This document shows positions 46,001 to 58,555 of a stretch of 61,475 bases of DNA, piece by piece. Where the stretch lies: positions 1 through 61,475 of the forward strand of contig NW_004457356.1 of NCBI RefSeq assembly GCF_000313135.1. The letters are read 5' to 3'. The notes under the pieces are model-generated. The model ran no database searches and was not told the origin of the DNA. It saw only the letters and a program-made list of their open reading frames with translations. Source of the stretch: Acanthamoeba castellanii str. Neff (taxonomy: Eukaryota > Discosea > Longamoebia > Acanthamoebidae). The translations under genes were made by a program, and so were the position numbers. Every line of letters begins with the position of its first letter. Position 1 is the first letter of the stretch.

Positions 46001-46664
46001 CGCCGATTCGCCCTCTCGGCCCTCATATTCGCCCTCCCGCCCGACACCCCGTTCCGGGAGACGGGCCTCTTCGCCGTGCTCCTGCTCGCCATCTCCTGCG
46101 TGTTCCTCCTCCGGCCCTACCGGTACGCCCCTCCCCTCCTCCCCCCGACCAATTGCCATTGGCCACGCGCCGGTCTGGCTCTGATGCGTATGCTGTGTGC
46201 TCTGTGTGTGTTGCGTGTGTCGCGTGTGCTGTGTGCCGTGTGTGCGCCCAAAAGACAAAAGCTCGATTGGATGTTGGAGATCATTTCGCTGTTCGTGCTG
46301 GTGGTGACCTACATCGCCCAGTCGGAGTGGACCTATCTCATCCCCAGTACGCGTGCCACTTTCCTTTTCATCATTGCTTGAGATGATGATGGTGATGGTG
46401 ATGATGATAAGTTGCTGATCACTTCAACTGGCTTCATGAATGTTTGGCGAACTCACAGACTACCAGATGTTCGATCCCGAGCCGGACGTGGCGGCGCTCG
46501 TGTGGATGATGCTGCTCATCAACGTGGGCACGATCCTCACGTTCGTGCTGGTCATGCTCTTCGTGGTCCTGCGTCTCCCGGCCCTCCGCTACCTCCGCGC
46601 CCACGGCCGCACCCAAGGCGCCACGTACGACCTCGTCCGCTACTGGGACAAGGTCGTCGAATGA
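41915..46664 (+). CDS. Leucine-rich-repeat receptor with multi-pass TRP-like membrane domain
   Basis: About 17 exons, among them 41915-42005, 42067-42292, 42418-42667, 42792-42957, 43149-43229, 43318-43378, 43498-43585, 43674-43784, 43871-43946, 44029-44375, 44477-44832, 44913-44991, 45097-45548, 45658-45889, 45979-46122, 46255-46346, 46459-46664; about 1,000 residues. A signal anchor/peptide (SSWVLLSIVTIAFLAVVGG) is followed by an LRRNT-type cap (LAEFYNATGGPRWY...GCWLDP...CQWLGITC). Plant-type LRRs come next (L-x-L-x-x-N-x-L-x-G-x-(V/L)-P), then a Cys-rich region (CEGCPTNCQC, CSLGSSGRLCSKC). From 44550 on there are about seven to eight membrane helices, with MRFLSIFD, RPIMWGVNVFLFILWLFYFQ, YEAVIFLRRFALSALIF and YIAQSEWTYLIP. 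This resembles the TRP-like/pseudo-receptor class of amoebae and oomycetes. Exon 44477-44832 contains a frame break near 44690. It is probably a surface receptor or channel sensing prey or matrix (inference). Confidence 0.8.
43011..43074 (+). repeat. (GT)n microsatellite in an LRR-gene intron
   Basis: A run of about 32 GT units in the intron between exons 42792-42957 and 43149-43229. Confidence 0.95.
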
Positions 46665-46864
46665 GAAAAAAGAGAAAAGAGAGAAGCGAAAAGAGAAAAA
46701 GGTAAAGAAAATTGAGGGAGAATTGGCGAACGTCATTTCGCTATCGAAGGGATCTTGCGGCGAGGCCCAACACCGCAAGACATTCAATATTCACATTAAA
46801 ACATAATCGCACATAAAGTGTGATTGGATTCACTCCCTCGCAAGCCTTGCAAGAAGAAGCAAAG

Positions 46865-49800
46865 ATGGCCGCCGCTACTTCGTCCTGCTTGATGAAGACT
46901 GGTGGCTTCGTTGACGGTGCCGCCCCCTCCCCCGTTTATTATATTTTTTACGCTGTAAGAGATCAATTACAAATGCTTGCATTCCTCGACGGATTACACT
47001 TGAATGTAGTAGTGCTATTATTAATCCATCCTTTTTATAACCAAATTATTTGCTCTAATCAACAGAGATGGTGGCCGCGCTCTGCTCGCACGCCAACGAC
47101 GGAGCGCCAGTCGTGCGGCGTCAAATCACCGAGTCCCTGGTCGATATCGGGCGCAAGCAGCCCAACCTCGTCCTCAGCGCGTGCCTCGACTTCCTCAAGC
47201 GCAACGCCAAGGTCCGTGCCTGTTCTTCTTCTACGCTCTGCGCTGCGCTGCTCTTGCTCTACTTGTTGCTGACGTAAGCAAATCGATCATCACTCTGACT
47301 TCTTCTTCTTCTTGGTGGTGGTTGTAGTGCGAAGAGAAGCACCGCATCATCCTGCTGCAGATCATGGAGCGCGTCCTCTCGCTCCGACGCGAGCTCATCA
47401 ACGACAACCTCGCGGCGCCCATGATCGAGCTCTGCATGTCCGACATGACCCGCGAGAAGGTGCCCACACCCACCAACCACGCTTCTGCATGTCGTGTGTG
47501 TCGTGTGTGTCGTGCGTCATGTGTGCGTGTGTCGTGTTGTGTGTCTCGTGTCTCGTTTAACGAGTTCATTCTCCCTCTCGGGTCGCGCGTAGGAGGTGAT
47601 GGCGGAGTGGCAAGGAGCGGCGTCGGCGGTGCTGGTGTCGGCGGGCATGCGGTGGCCGGACCTGGTGATGGACCAGCTGCTGGCCCGCTTCGCGCCCGGC
47701 TCCCTGCCCCACTACTTCGTCATGAAGACCCTCGGCGATTTCACCGCCTCCAATCGTAACATTCCCTTCCTTCCCACCCGCCACTCATTGAGCTCATGCT
47801 GACGTGTTACCGCAATGTGCTGACGTGTAACGTGTGTCGTGTGTGTGTGTAGCCATCGCGGCGGTGCCCAAGCTGAAGGTGGTGCTGGCCCGCGTGCTGC
47901 CGGTGCTCGCGTCGATCAAGCAGGACAACATGAAGTGGGTGTTCGCCACCTCCATGTGGAAGTTCTGCGACGCCGTCGTCACCTACGTCGCCGACATCGG
48001 CCAGGTCAGTTAAAACTGTTTGCAGCCAATCAAGGTGCCTTGCTGACGTCATGCTGACACGCACTCCTCGTGTGCAGGCCCAGGACAAGTCGATCACCGT
48101 GCAGGGATTCTCGGGCGAGATCTTCCCGGCCTACGAAATCATTTTCACAAACTGGCTGCCCTCCAAGGAGTCCAAGGTACCCTGAAGATGGTTTTTTTGT
48201 TTGTCCTTAAGGGCGCAGCTGACGTCATGTTGATGTTGCGTGGCGCTCCTGCAGGTCCGCGCGGCGACGATCCAAGCCGTGGGCTCCATGTGCTCGATCC
48301 TCACGCCGCAGCAGTTCGAGACGCAGCTGCCCCGCATCCTCACGGCCATGCTGGCCCTCTACAAGCGGGACGCCAATCACCTCCCCATCACCATGGGCCT
48401 CTGCCAGCTCCTCGACGTCTCCATCCGCGACGACTCCCAGGTACACTTTTCTTTTATTTGATTTGATTTATATTATTGAAACGATGTCATTGTTTCAGAT
48501 TTACGTATTATAAATTCATATTTTATTTATTTGTTGGCATTGAATATTTTATGTTCTCATCAGGTGCTGTATCCGCACATCAACAACCTGTTGACGGCGC
48601 TGCACGCTCTGGCGTGCGTGCCGCCCGAGGCCGAGCCCACGTCGATCAAGAACCACAACGAGCTGATGCGCTGCTTCGACATCATGGGCCGCCGGTTCCC
48701 CGATGACGTCATCACCTTCCTTCTCGGTCGCCTCGACATCCGCATCTCCAAGACCGTCAAGCAGCGAACCGCCACGCTGCTCATTCTCAAGGTAACGCGC
48801 CCGCTTTTTACACTCTTTCGTACACGCTGACGCACAGTGTGTCGTGTGCGTCGTGTGCGTCGTGTGTGTCGTGTGTGTCGTGTGTGTCGCGTGAACAACA
48901 GCATTTGGTTACGCGTTTGGGTTCGCAACTGGAGGACAGGCGGGGCCTGGTGGTGTCCGGCATTCAGCCCATCGCTCGCACGGAGACGTCGCTTGAAGTG
49001 CGGAAGACGCTGGCCCAGCTCATCATCGCCATGGCCGGCCACAACTACCTCGCCGAAGAGGCACGCATCATACACCACCCCCCACCTGTGGTGATGTCAT
49101 GCTGACGTCGTGATGACATCGCCACACGTCACGTCTGCAGGGCGGCCACGTGGCAATCGAGTTCATTGTGGCGCAGTGCGCGCTGACGGACACGGAGACC
49201 AAGGTGGACCGCGCGCAGGCGGCCAAGAAGGCCAAGGCCACGCCCGGCGAGGAGGAGGAGGACTCGCCCGAGGAGCTGCGCAACATGTGCGACAACGTGC
49301 TCAACCTGCTCACCACCACCATCCCGTGCATGGTCGACGTGCTGTGGCCGTTCCTGCTCGAGATGCTCCTGCCCCAGCAGAACACGCCCGCCATGGCCAT
49401 CCTCGCCAAGTGCGTCGCGCACCTCGCCGCCCTCAAGCGCTCCACACAGGCTCCCGACTACATCATCGACTTTGACGTACGTTGATCGCCCCACAGTGTG
49501 TGTGTGTGTGTGAGTGATTTGGGTGCTGATACAGTGTATATCGTGTGTGATTGTGTGTGTAACAGCGATTGGTGAATCTGCCGAAGCCGCCGGAGATCAT
49601 TGCGCGGTTGATGGTGATGCTGTCGGTGCCGCTGCGCCGCGGTCGGCTGGGCCTTCACATCCTGCAGGCCCTGCTCGCGCTCGGCCCCGCCCTCCACCCC
49701 AACATCGCCCCCATGTGGGACCACGCCGTGCCCAAGCTCGCCCAGTACCTCCAGACCAACTCCGAGTCGCCCGAAGGCTGGAACTCCAACTCCTGGGACG

Positions 49801-52800
49801 AGCTCGTCCTCCGCCTCCTCGCCGAAACCATCAAGGTCAATTTTGTGTCGACCGTGTTGTGTGTGCCACATTGTGTAGTAGGCGCGTGTCGTGTCGTGCG
49901 GGATGCTGAGTTGTGGTTTTTGGGGGGGGCAGGTGGTGGACTCGGAGGAGTGGACGCTGCAGTTGGGCGACAACTACGCGAAGCACCTGGCGGTCTACGC
50001 GACCGACAGTGAGCTCAAGCGGTCGTGCTTCAAGCAGCTCGGCCTGGTCCTGCAGAAGCTCACCAAGAAGGACTACATCCACACCAAGCTCCAGGACATG
50101 TTCGCCATCTGCCAGGTCTGCCCCCCTCCTCCAACATTCCTCACCCACAAATTCCTTTGCGAAGCATGCCTCACATTCCATCGTGTTTTGGCGCGCACTA
50201 ATTGTTGATTGTTTTCTTCTTCTTCTTATTACAGCACGGCAACGAGAACGAGCGACAGGGCTGCGCGCAGGCCTTTGGCTACTGCGCGGCGTCGCACCTG
50301 GACATCGTGCTCCAGAAGGTCAACGGATTCCTCAGCGGACCCGAGAAGAAGGAGTCCTCCGGCGGCTTCCTCAGCGGTCTGCTGGGCGGCTCCAAGCCTC
50401 AGGAGGTGCGTTGTCTGCGCCGCACGTGTGTTGCGTGTCGCGTGTCGCGTGTGCTCACACCACACTTGTATGTGACAGTCGGCGGCCAAGGGTACGGTGG
50501 ACACGTGTTTCCTGGCATTCGGATACATCGCGGCCTACGCCACGCCGTCTCTCATCACCACCCGCATCGACGTGCACATCCTCAACAACATCAAGCTCCA
50601 CCTCCCCGCCGTCAAGACGCCCGAACGCAAGACCGTACATTCCTCCCGCTGCTACCTACCTCGCATGCCAATCATTCTTCTGACTATTTCTTCTTTCATT
50701 TCTTTCTTTTTCTCGCTCACACACACAGGTGGCGATCAAGGCGTTGGACCTGATCGGTAAGGCCATGCACCCGACCCACCTGGGCGCGCCCTACGTGCTG
50801 CGCCAGAGGGACGAGCTGCTGGGCATCCTCCTCGAATACGTGGCCCCCACGGTCGACGCCAAGAAGTCCTCGTCGCCCCGCAAGGACGAACTCGGCGTGC
50901 CCCACGCCGTCCGCATTGCCGGCCTCAACGCCATCGCCACCTACACGTACCCACCTCTCCTCCTCTTACCTCTCCCTGGCCCCATGCCGTGTGTTGCGTG
51001 CCACACGCACGCGCGCACGGCGACCAACTGACAAGCGGGTGTGTTCGCGCTTGATCTCTGCAGTTTCCTGGAGCCCAGCATTCCTGACAAGCTGCAGAGC
51101 GACCTGGCGACGCGTACCTGCGCCTTCCTCGATCTCAGCAGCGTTCCTCCCGGCAAGGTACGACTTTCCGCGACGCAACACACGCCACACACGCCACACA
51201 CGCCACACACGCCACACACGCACGGAGGCGGTGTTGTACGATATTGACGGGTGCGCGACCGACTTGTTTGTGTGTTCGACAGGAGGAGAAGAGCAAGGGC
51301 AAGGAGAAGGAGGCGGCGGACGAGAGGGCCAGGAAGCGGGTCGAGGAGCACGAGAAGGGCCTGCAGACCGTCCTCCAGACCCTCTACGAGTCCCTCGCCG
51401 CCACCCTCTTCATGGACACCTCCATCGCCGCCCTCACTCGCATCTTCAACGTAACCTCCCCCCTCCTCCTCTCATAAAACCTGCGCTCTGACACGCCACG
51501 ACACGCGACACGCGACACGACACACACGACATGTGCAGGTGCTGCGCACGTATTCGTGCAAGCCGGACGGCGCGGTGCGGGAGCGCGCGGTGAACGCGGT
51601 GCTGTACCTGCTGAAGAAGTACGTCGAGTACAAGACCGCGCAGACGGGGCCCAAGAAGGAGAAGCTCTTCGAGGGCCTCGGCGCCTGCCTGGCCTTCATC
51701 ATCCCGCGCTGCACCGACCCCGTCGTCGCCGTTCGCCAGCGCGCCCTCGAGGCCGTCGGCATCGCCCTCTGTACGACGTCCTTTACACAACGACACACAC
51801 ACACACGACGCACGACACACATGTTAACTAACTTGGAATTATATCAGATATCGACAACATGCTGCGTACGAGCCAGGAGGACGAGGAGGGCTACAACATG
51901 GTGCCGCCCTCGGTGCTGCGACCGCTCAACGCCCTGCGCGAGCAGATCGCGTCGACGGAGATGAACGACCAGTACAAGGTCATGCAGGAGCTGGCCGGCA
52001 TTCTCGCCCACATGGTGGCCCCCGAGGAGCTCCCGCTGCTGCTCAAGAGCATCCTGGCCGGGCTCACCGACTCCCAGCTGCCCTCCGCCCTCGGCACCTG
52101 CGTCGTACTCAACGGCCTCATCAAGAACCGCGGCGAGGAGCTCAAGGACCGCGTGCCCGAAGGTACATTTATCGCTTTCGTTTTCTTCGTTTCGTTTTCA
52201 CTTTCGCTTTCTTTTTTCGCTTTCGTTTTCGCTTTTTCAAAGGCTAACGTCGACGTTGGTTGATTGGTGAAACCGAACGCGCAGTGCTGGGCCTGCTGAT
52301 CGAGGAGATGAAGAAGATCAGCGTGGACCAGACCCTCAACGCCACGCTGCATGCCGTGCGCAACCTGGCGCTGCACCACCGCCTGCAGGTCATGAACGAG
52401 CTGCTCGCCGTGCCGGTGCCCCACCCGTCGCAGGTGGTCAAGTCGTTCCAGGTCATCGCCAAGGACAGCACGCTGGTCATGGACCTCGTCAACCACCTCC
52501 TGCAGCTGCTCAACTACGGCCTGCTCTACGACGAGAAGGGCCAGGGCAAGGACAAGAAGTACACCGCGCGCCCGCTCGTGCTGTCGGCCACGGCCGCGCT
52601 GGGCGAGGTGATGCAGACCGACGAGATGGCGGGCGTGGTCGAGGAGCACTACGCGCTCATCTTCGGCTCGCTCCTGCTGCGCGTGGGCACCTCGCAGGGC
52701 CAGCCCGACGCGCTCAAGGTCATCATCGAGGCCTTCAAGAGCTTCCTCGAGTGCGCCAAGGAGGAGGCCCTGCAGGAGGCCGTCAAGGCCAAGGGCGCCT

Positions 52801-53922
52801 GGTCACGCCTCGACGGTGCCAAGTACACCGACGTCATCACCGAGATCGCCGCCGTCGTCGGCCGCGAGCACCCCGAGCACGTCGCCCCGCTCTACCGCTT
52901 CCTCCTCCCCTTCATGAAGGGCAACTACCCCGGCCACCGCATCGTCGCCGCCTGCACCCTCGCCGAGGTACACTTGACATCACCGATCGGTGGCCAGTGG
53001 GTTGTGGCTTACGCGTGTGTCGTGTCGTGTCGTGTGCGCACATCATGATGGTGGTTAGTTGGTGAACCACACGGCGGGTAACGGGGAGCTGCTGCACCAG
53101 CTGGTGAACGCGCTGCTGCTGTCGCTGGCCGACGCCAACATCAAGATCTACTCGCTGCGCGGCCTGGGCAACATCGTGTCGGCGGGCAAGCACATGGTGG
53201 ACAAGTACGCCACCACGATCCTGGACGCGCTCGTGTCCTACATCGACAACGCCGACGAGGTGCTGGCCATGGAGTCCATGAACGGCCTCTCCAAGGTGTT
53301 CGAGCTCGTCGACGAGTCGCGCGTCGCGCCCACGCTCATCAACCTGTGCCACCGCATCAAGCCGGCCTTCGAGAAGTCGGGCGACGAGATGCGCGCCGCG
53401 TCGTTCACTCTGTTCGGCACCCTGGCGCGGTTCGGGCAGGACGAGCTGGCCGTCGATCCGTTCTTCGAGCAGATCCACATGAACCTGCCCGCCGTGACGC
53501 TCCACATCAACGACACCAACGCCGACGTGCAGGAGGCCTGCAAGAAGGCCCTGCGCCGCTTCGGCCCGCTCATGCGCGCCGAGCCGCTCAACGCGTTCCT
53601 CGACGAACAGCTCGCGCCGGGCGCCTACTTCACCTTCGACGACTTTTTGACCGACTTTGCCAAGCTGCTGATCGAGTACTACCCCGAGCGCATGAACTAC
53701 TACGTCATGACCAGCATCGAGCACTTCCAGTCCAACTGGACCCCGATCCGCGGCAGCGCCGCCTCGTTCGTCGGCTCGCTCCTGGGCCAGCTGCCGCCCC
53801 ACAAGCGCACCACCCTCAACGTGGGCCTCATCACCCAGGCCCTCGTCGGGCTACTCAAGCAGAAGGAGGCCGACGTGCGCCGCCGCGCCGCGTCAGCGAT
53901 CGGCCTGCTCTTCGACTACTAG
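46865..53922 (+). CDS. MROH1/HEATR7A-like HEAT-repeat protein
   Basis: About 21 exons from ATG at 46865 (MAAATSSCLMKTGGFVDE) to TAG at 53922; about 1,670 residues. The protein is almost wholly helical HEAT repeats: LCSHANDGAPVVRRQITESL, PNLVLSACLDFLKRN, PLSEF-free blocks such as HRIILLQIMERVLSLR, GTVDTCFLAFGYIAAY, VAIKALDLIGKAMHPTHLGA, RTCAFLDLSSVPPGK, TLNATLHAVRNLALHHRLQ, LRGLGNIVSAGKHMVDKYA and a final DVRRRAASAIGLLFDY. Order and sequence fit maestro heat-like repeat family member 1 (animal MROH1/HEATR7A; plant SGR6), large cytosolic proteins linked to late endosomes, lysosomes and vacuoles. Near 51290 a Lys/Glu-rich insert (EEKSKGKEKEAADERARK) interrupts the repeats. The intron before exon 47066 is AT-rich; others contain GT-type repeats. 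The tandem neighbour MCM4 starts 187 bp downstream. Confidence 0.9.
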
Positions 53923-54041
53923 CCGCCCCCGATCACCCCGCCCCTTATAATTCTGTTGCCTTCTTGTCGCCTGTAGTTGTTGCACCTCTCTGTTCCATGC
54001 TGCATATTTTCTTTTCTCATTTTTCTTTTTCATTTGGCTTC

Positions 54042-54061
54042 GCGCCAAAACGTTTTGGCGC
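54042..54061. promoter_or_regulatory. Palindromic double E2F site upstream of MCM4
   Basis: A perfect 20-bp palindrome, GCGCCAAAACGTTTTGGCGC, lies 47 bp before the MCM4 start codon. Each half is an E2F/DP consensus (TTTTGGCGC). MCM genes are classical E2F targets. Confidence 0.7.
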
Positions 54062-54108
54062 CAATTCACATTCGATTGCAAATCAGCAGAACACAAAGCA
54101 TACTCGAA

Positions 54109-57100
54109 ATGGACGAGGATGATACCCTTCTCGGCTATGAGGGAGATGCCTCCAATCACATGATGCTCGGCGACGAGAATGGTACGATTTCGAAACTTGA
54201 AATTCTCCTTTGCTGAACATTCAAATGGATAATCGGGCTTGTAGGTTTCGCGGCAAGGGGTCAAGACGGAGGAACCTTCATAATGGGCGCCCAGCCGTCG
54301 GCCGACCTGGTGGTGTGGGGCACCAACATCAACATCGTAAAGATTCAAGAGGATTTTAGCGATTTCTTCAGCAGCTATTGCGAGATGGGCAATTCCGAGC
54401 CGCTCTACCTTGGCCTGCTGCGCCGCGTCGTTGATACACAGGTGGGCTACATCAACATCGACTGCGAGCACCTTCACTCCCACAGCCCCGACCTCTACGA
54501 CAACCTGGTCAACTACCCTACCGAAGTCGTGCCGCTCTTCGACTCAGTCGTGCAAGAGCTCGTCAACGAGGAGCTGGCCCGACGGTACGCCACTTACTAC
54601 TTCGTGCCAGCTTCCTACTCGAGCCGTTGATGTTCATAACAATGACGATAACGATGATACACTGCGCAGGGGAGACATGCAAGAGGGCACAGTGCTGCAG
54701 GTGCAGGTGCGCACGTTCAACCTGATGGACCTCAAGTCGATGCGGGACCTCAACCCGACCGACCTCGACAAGCTCATCGCGGTCAAGGGCATGATCACGC
54801 GCACCGGCGCCGTGCTGCCCGACCTCAAGGAGGGCTTCTTCCGCTGCGGCGCCTGCGCGGCCGAGATGCGCGTGCAGATCGATCGCGGCCGCATCGCCGA
54901 GCCGGCCATCTGCGAGAACTGCAACACGCGCGGCGCCATGGAGCTCATCCACAACCGCTGCTGGTTCGCCGACAAGCAGGTCAACAAGCTCCAGGAGACC
55001 CCCGAGTCCATACCCGACGGCGAGACGCCCGCCACCGTCTCCATCTACGCCTACGACACGCTCGTCGACGTCGCCAAGCCGGGCGACCGCGTCGTCGTCA
55101 CCGGCATCTACCGCGCCTCGCCCGTCCGGCCCAACTCCTTCCAGCGCACCACACACGCCATCTACCGCACATGTACGTACATGGCCTCTACGACTTACTA
55201 CTCGCTACTTCGCGTGTAGAGGCTCGTGCTCGAAGCGGAAGCTGAAACGTAAACTGACGGTTGTGTTTCAGACGTGGACGTGCTGCACTACAAGAAGGAG
55301 GAGACGAACACGCTGGGCGTGGGCGATGAGGAGGCCATGGGCGAGGTGGACAGCGGCGTCAGCGCTAGCCAGTCCGCCAGCCAGCAGACGGGGTGGTCGG
55401 AGCCCTCGCAGCCCTCGCTCTCGCAGTCTACGGCGAGCGCGCCGGTCGTCGAGGAGGGCACCACGGTGGCGGCGCACTTGGAAGAGAAGAAGCGAAAGAT
55501 CGAAGAGCTGGCCACGCGTCCCGACATCTACGAACTCCTCGCCCGATCCGTCGGTGAGCCTCTCTCCGCTTCGTGTGTGTCGTGTTGTGCGCGTGCGGCG
55601 TATGCGCTTTTTCGACCTCCGATCGTCGTCACCACAAGCCTTAATCTCTCTCTCTCCGTCGCAGCGCCTGGCATTTGGGGGCTGGACGACATCAAGAAGG
55701 GAATGCTGCTGCAGCTCTTTGGCGGCACCGGCAAGCGCTTCAAGGGCGGTGGCGCCCCTCGCTGCCGCGGTGAAATCAACATCCTGCTGTGCGGCGACCC
55801 TGGTACGCATCAGCCACCTCCTTTGTTGGTTGTTGGTTGTTGGTTGTTGAAACATAAGTCGGTGGTGATAACCTTAAACTGTTCTCGCTTCGGGGAAATG
55901 CCTACCAGGTACGTCGAAGTCGCAGCTGCTGAGTTCGGTGCACAGACTGGCCCCGCGCGGCATCTACACGTCGGGCAAGGGCTCGTCCGCAGTCGGTCTC
56001 ACGGCCTACATCACGCGCGATCCCGACACCCGGCAGACCGTCCTTGAGTCCGGCGCCCTCGTCCTTTCCGATCGCGGTCTCTGCTGCATCGACGAGTTCG
56101 ACAAGGTGTGTGCCCACGACACACAATCGAACACGCACGCACGCACGCACGCACGCACACGATACACGACACACACGCGTTGTACATTTGTCTCACCTCG
56201 TGGCTTTAACCTTGAAAGATGTCGGACCACACGCGAAGTATTCTGCACGAGGCGATGGAGCAGCAGACCGTGTCGGTGGCCAAGGCCGGTATCATTTGTA
56301 CGCTCAATGCGCGCACGTCGATCCTCGCCTCGGCCAACCCGCGCGACTCGCGATACAACCCCCGCCTCTCCGTGGTCGACAACATCCAGTTGCCGCCCAC
56401 GCTCCTCTCTCGTTTCGATTTGGTGCGCACCCGGAGCCTGACTCTTCTCTGCCCGTCGATGCTCACCGTAAATCGCACACGCACACGCACGACCGCACAC
56501 GCACATGCGTGCAACAGATCTTCCTGGTGCTCGACCGAGCAGACCAGGAGAGGGACAGGCGGCTTGCGCAGCACATCGTCTCGCTCTACACCGACCACGC
56601 GAGTCGATCGCGGCCCGTTCAGGACATCCTCGATACGCAGGCGGTCAAGGACTACATCGCCTACGCCCGCGCTCACGTCCACCCGGTCATCTCCGACGAG
56701 GTGCGTTGACCACCCCACACTAGATGATTTTTTTCTAATATGTAACATTCTCAAGCTCTATATTGCTTACACTCTGGAATGTTTTGTGTGTGCGTGTGGT
56801 GAAAAAATGCCAACCAGGCGGCCACGCTGTTGGCCGAGGAGTACGTGGCGATGCGACGACTGGGCCGTGGCCACGGAAAGACCATCACCGCCACCACGCG
56901 TCAGCTGGAATCGCTAATCCGATTGTCCGAGGCGCATGCCCGCATGCGCTTGTCGCAGGTTGTCGACCTCGACGCCGTAAAGGAGGCGGCCCGCCTCGTG
57001 CGCGTTGCCCTCCACCAGGTACCACCCCCACCTGATTTCTTCTTTTTCTCGCCGTCACCGTGGTCTTCGTGGATACAACCAACACACTGATCGGCTCTTC

Positions 57101-57499
57101 TTCGTTCTTTTTCCAGGCGGCGACCGACCCGCGCACGGGCACAATCGATATGGACCTTCTCACCACGGGCCGCTCGGCCACCGCTCGCGAGCGCACGTCA
57201 GACCTCGCCAACGCCATCCAGCAACTCCTCCTCGCCCACACCGGTACGGCTTCGATGTCTCTTGTTTTCTTGGCCCGCTGTTTCCAGAGCCCGCGGACTC
57301 ACCGACACACGCACTCGCCTCCCTCTCTCGCGACATGCCAGGCGGTGTGCGGGTGGCGCAGATTGTGGACGCCCTTCGACGGCAGTCGTCAGTGGAGGTG
57401 TCGGTGGGTGACGTAAAGGACGCCCTCCAACAGCTGTGCTCACAAGGCACCGTGCAGGGCACAGGCGAGGCCAGCAACCCCCTCTACGCCCTCGTGTAA
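54109..57499 (+). CDS. MCM4: DNA replication licensing factor MCM4
   Basis: Eleven exons: 54109-54181, 54245-54584, 54670-55172, 55272-55553, 55665-55802, 55909-56105, 56219-56422, 56518-56700, 56818-57018, 57117-57243, 57342-57499; they sum to exactly 2,406 nt (801 residues). MCM4 is one of six subunits of the MCM2-7 replicative helicase. Seen: N-terminal zinc finger ([10 protein letters not shown] and ICENCN, residues ~194-221), Walker [12 protein letters not shown] (~443-453), sensor region, Walker [10 protein letters not shown] (~504-512), arginine finger [10 protein letters not shown] (~570-579). The segment [17 protein letters not shown], typical of MCM4 among MCMs, and a C-terminal winged helix ([12 protein letters not shown]...[11 protein letters not shown]) follow. 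The N-terminal serine-rich tail targeted by DDK in other species is short here. A Ser/Gln-rich insert ([17 protein letters not shown]) precedes the AAA+ part. Start chosen as the first ATG after the E2F site. Confidence 0.96.
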
Positions 57500-57587
57500 T
57501 AAGCCTTGCTCGAGCCTTCTGCAACGCGAAGAAGCAAGAAGAAAGGAAAGAGAAAAAAAGGTAGAAAAAAGCACACCACTCCCCAAG

Positions 57588-58501
57588 ATGGGCGCACATG
57601 AGGGCGACAGCACAACGACGATGAGCAGGAGCTCTGGTCCACCTCCCCTACGGGGGCGGCACCGAGCCACCTGCAGGCGGCTCTCGAATGCAGAAGGTGA
57701 GGGGCATGCACCACCCCCAAGTAGCGGCGCTGGCCTCATGTGGCGTGCGCTGGGCCTCATGCTGGGATCAACCGGCGGCCTGGCCGCACTTGTGGGCCTC
57801 CGCCCCCTGGCCTTCGACTTCCTCCTCCGCCTCCTCTCTACTTTCTTGTCTGCCACGTCAGCAGCGCAACCAGCCCTCGTGTCGTCGTGGCCTTCACCAC
57901 GACGTAGCGGCGCTGCGCTGGTGGCGTGGCTCTGGACCACGGGCGGCGTCGTGGCCGTCGCGCTGGGCGCCCGGCTATGGGCTCAGCGCAGCAGACGCTA
58001 CGTTGACGTAGTCGCCACCAGGCCACAGCCTACGTGCGGCGGCGGCGGCGACGATGCGATGACCTTCTCGCGGCTTGTGCACGAGGAGGGCCACCGTGAG
58101 CCCAAGCTCATCGGGCGGGCGCAGCTGAGGCACTTGTTCTTCCTCGAGCTGGACCAGCAGCAATGGACTTTCCAGGTACCTTTACATGTGCGTGTCGTGT
58201 CGTGTCGTGTCGTGTCGTGTCGTGTCGTGTCGTGTCATGTCGTGTCGTGTCGTGTCGTGTCGTTGGCCGTGTGCGGTGCGGCTCATCGCACGCGTGTTGT
58301 GTCGTGTGAATGAATGCAGCGCGTCAAGGAGCTGTGCGAGCCGTGGCTGTTCGCGCACCCTTCCTTGATCGAACCCGAGGAGCTGGCGGGCCTGTTCGGC
58401 CGGGAGCTGGAGCGTCTCCACCTCTGCGAGCTGATCGATCTCTACTGGGACTGGTACGCGCCCGAGCGAGAGAGCGTTGTCGAGTGTGAGCTGGTCTCTG
58501 C

Positions 58502-58555
<54 letters not shown>

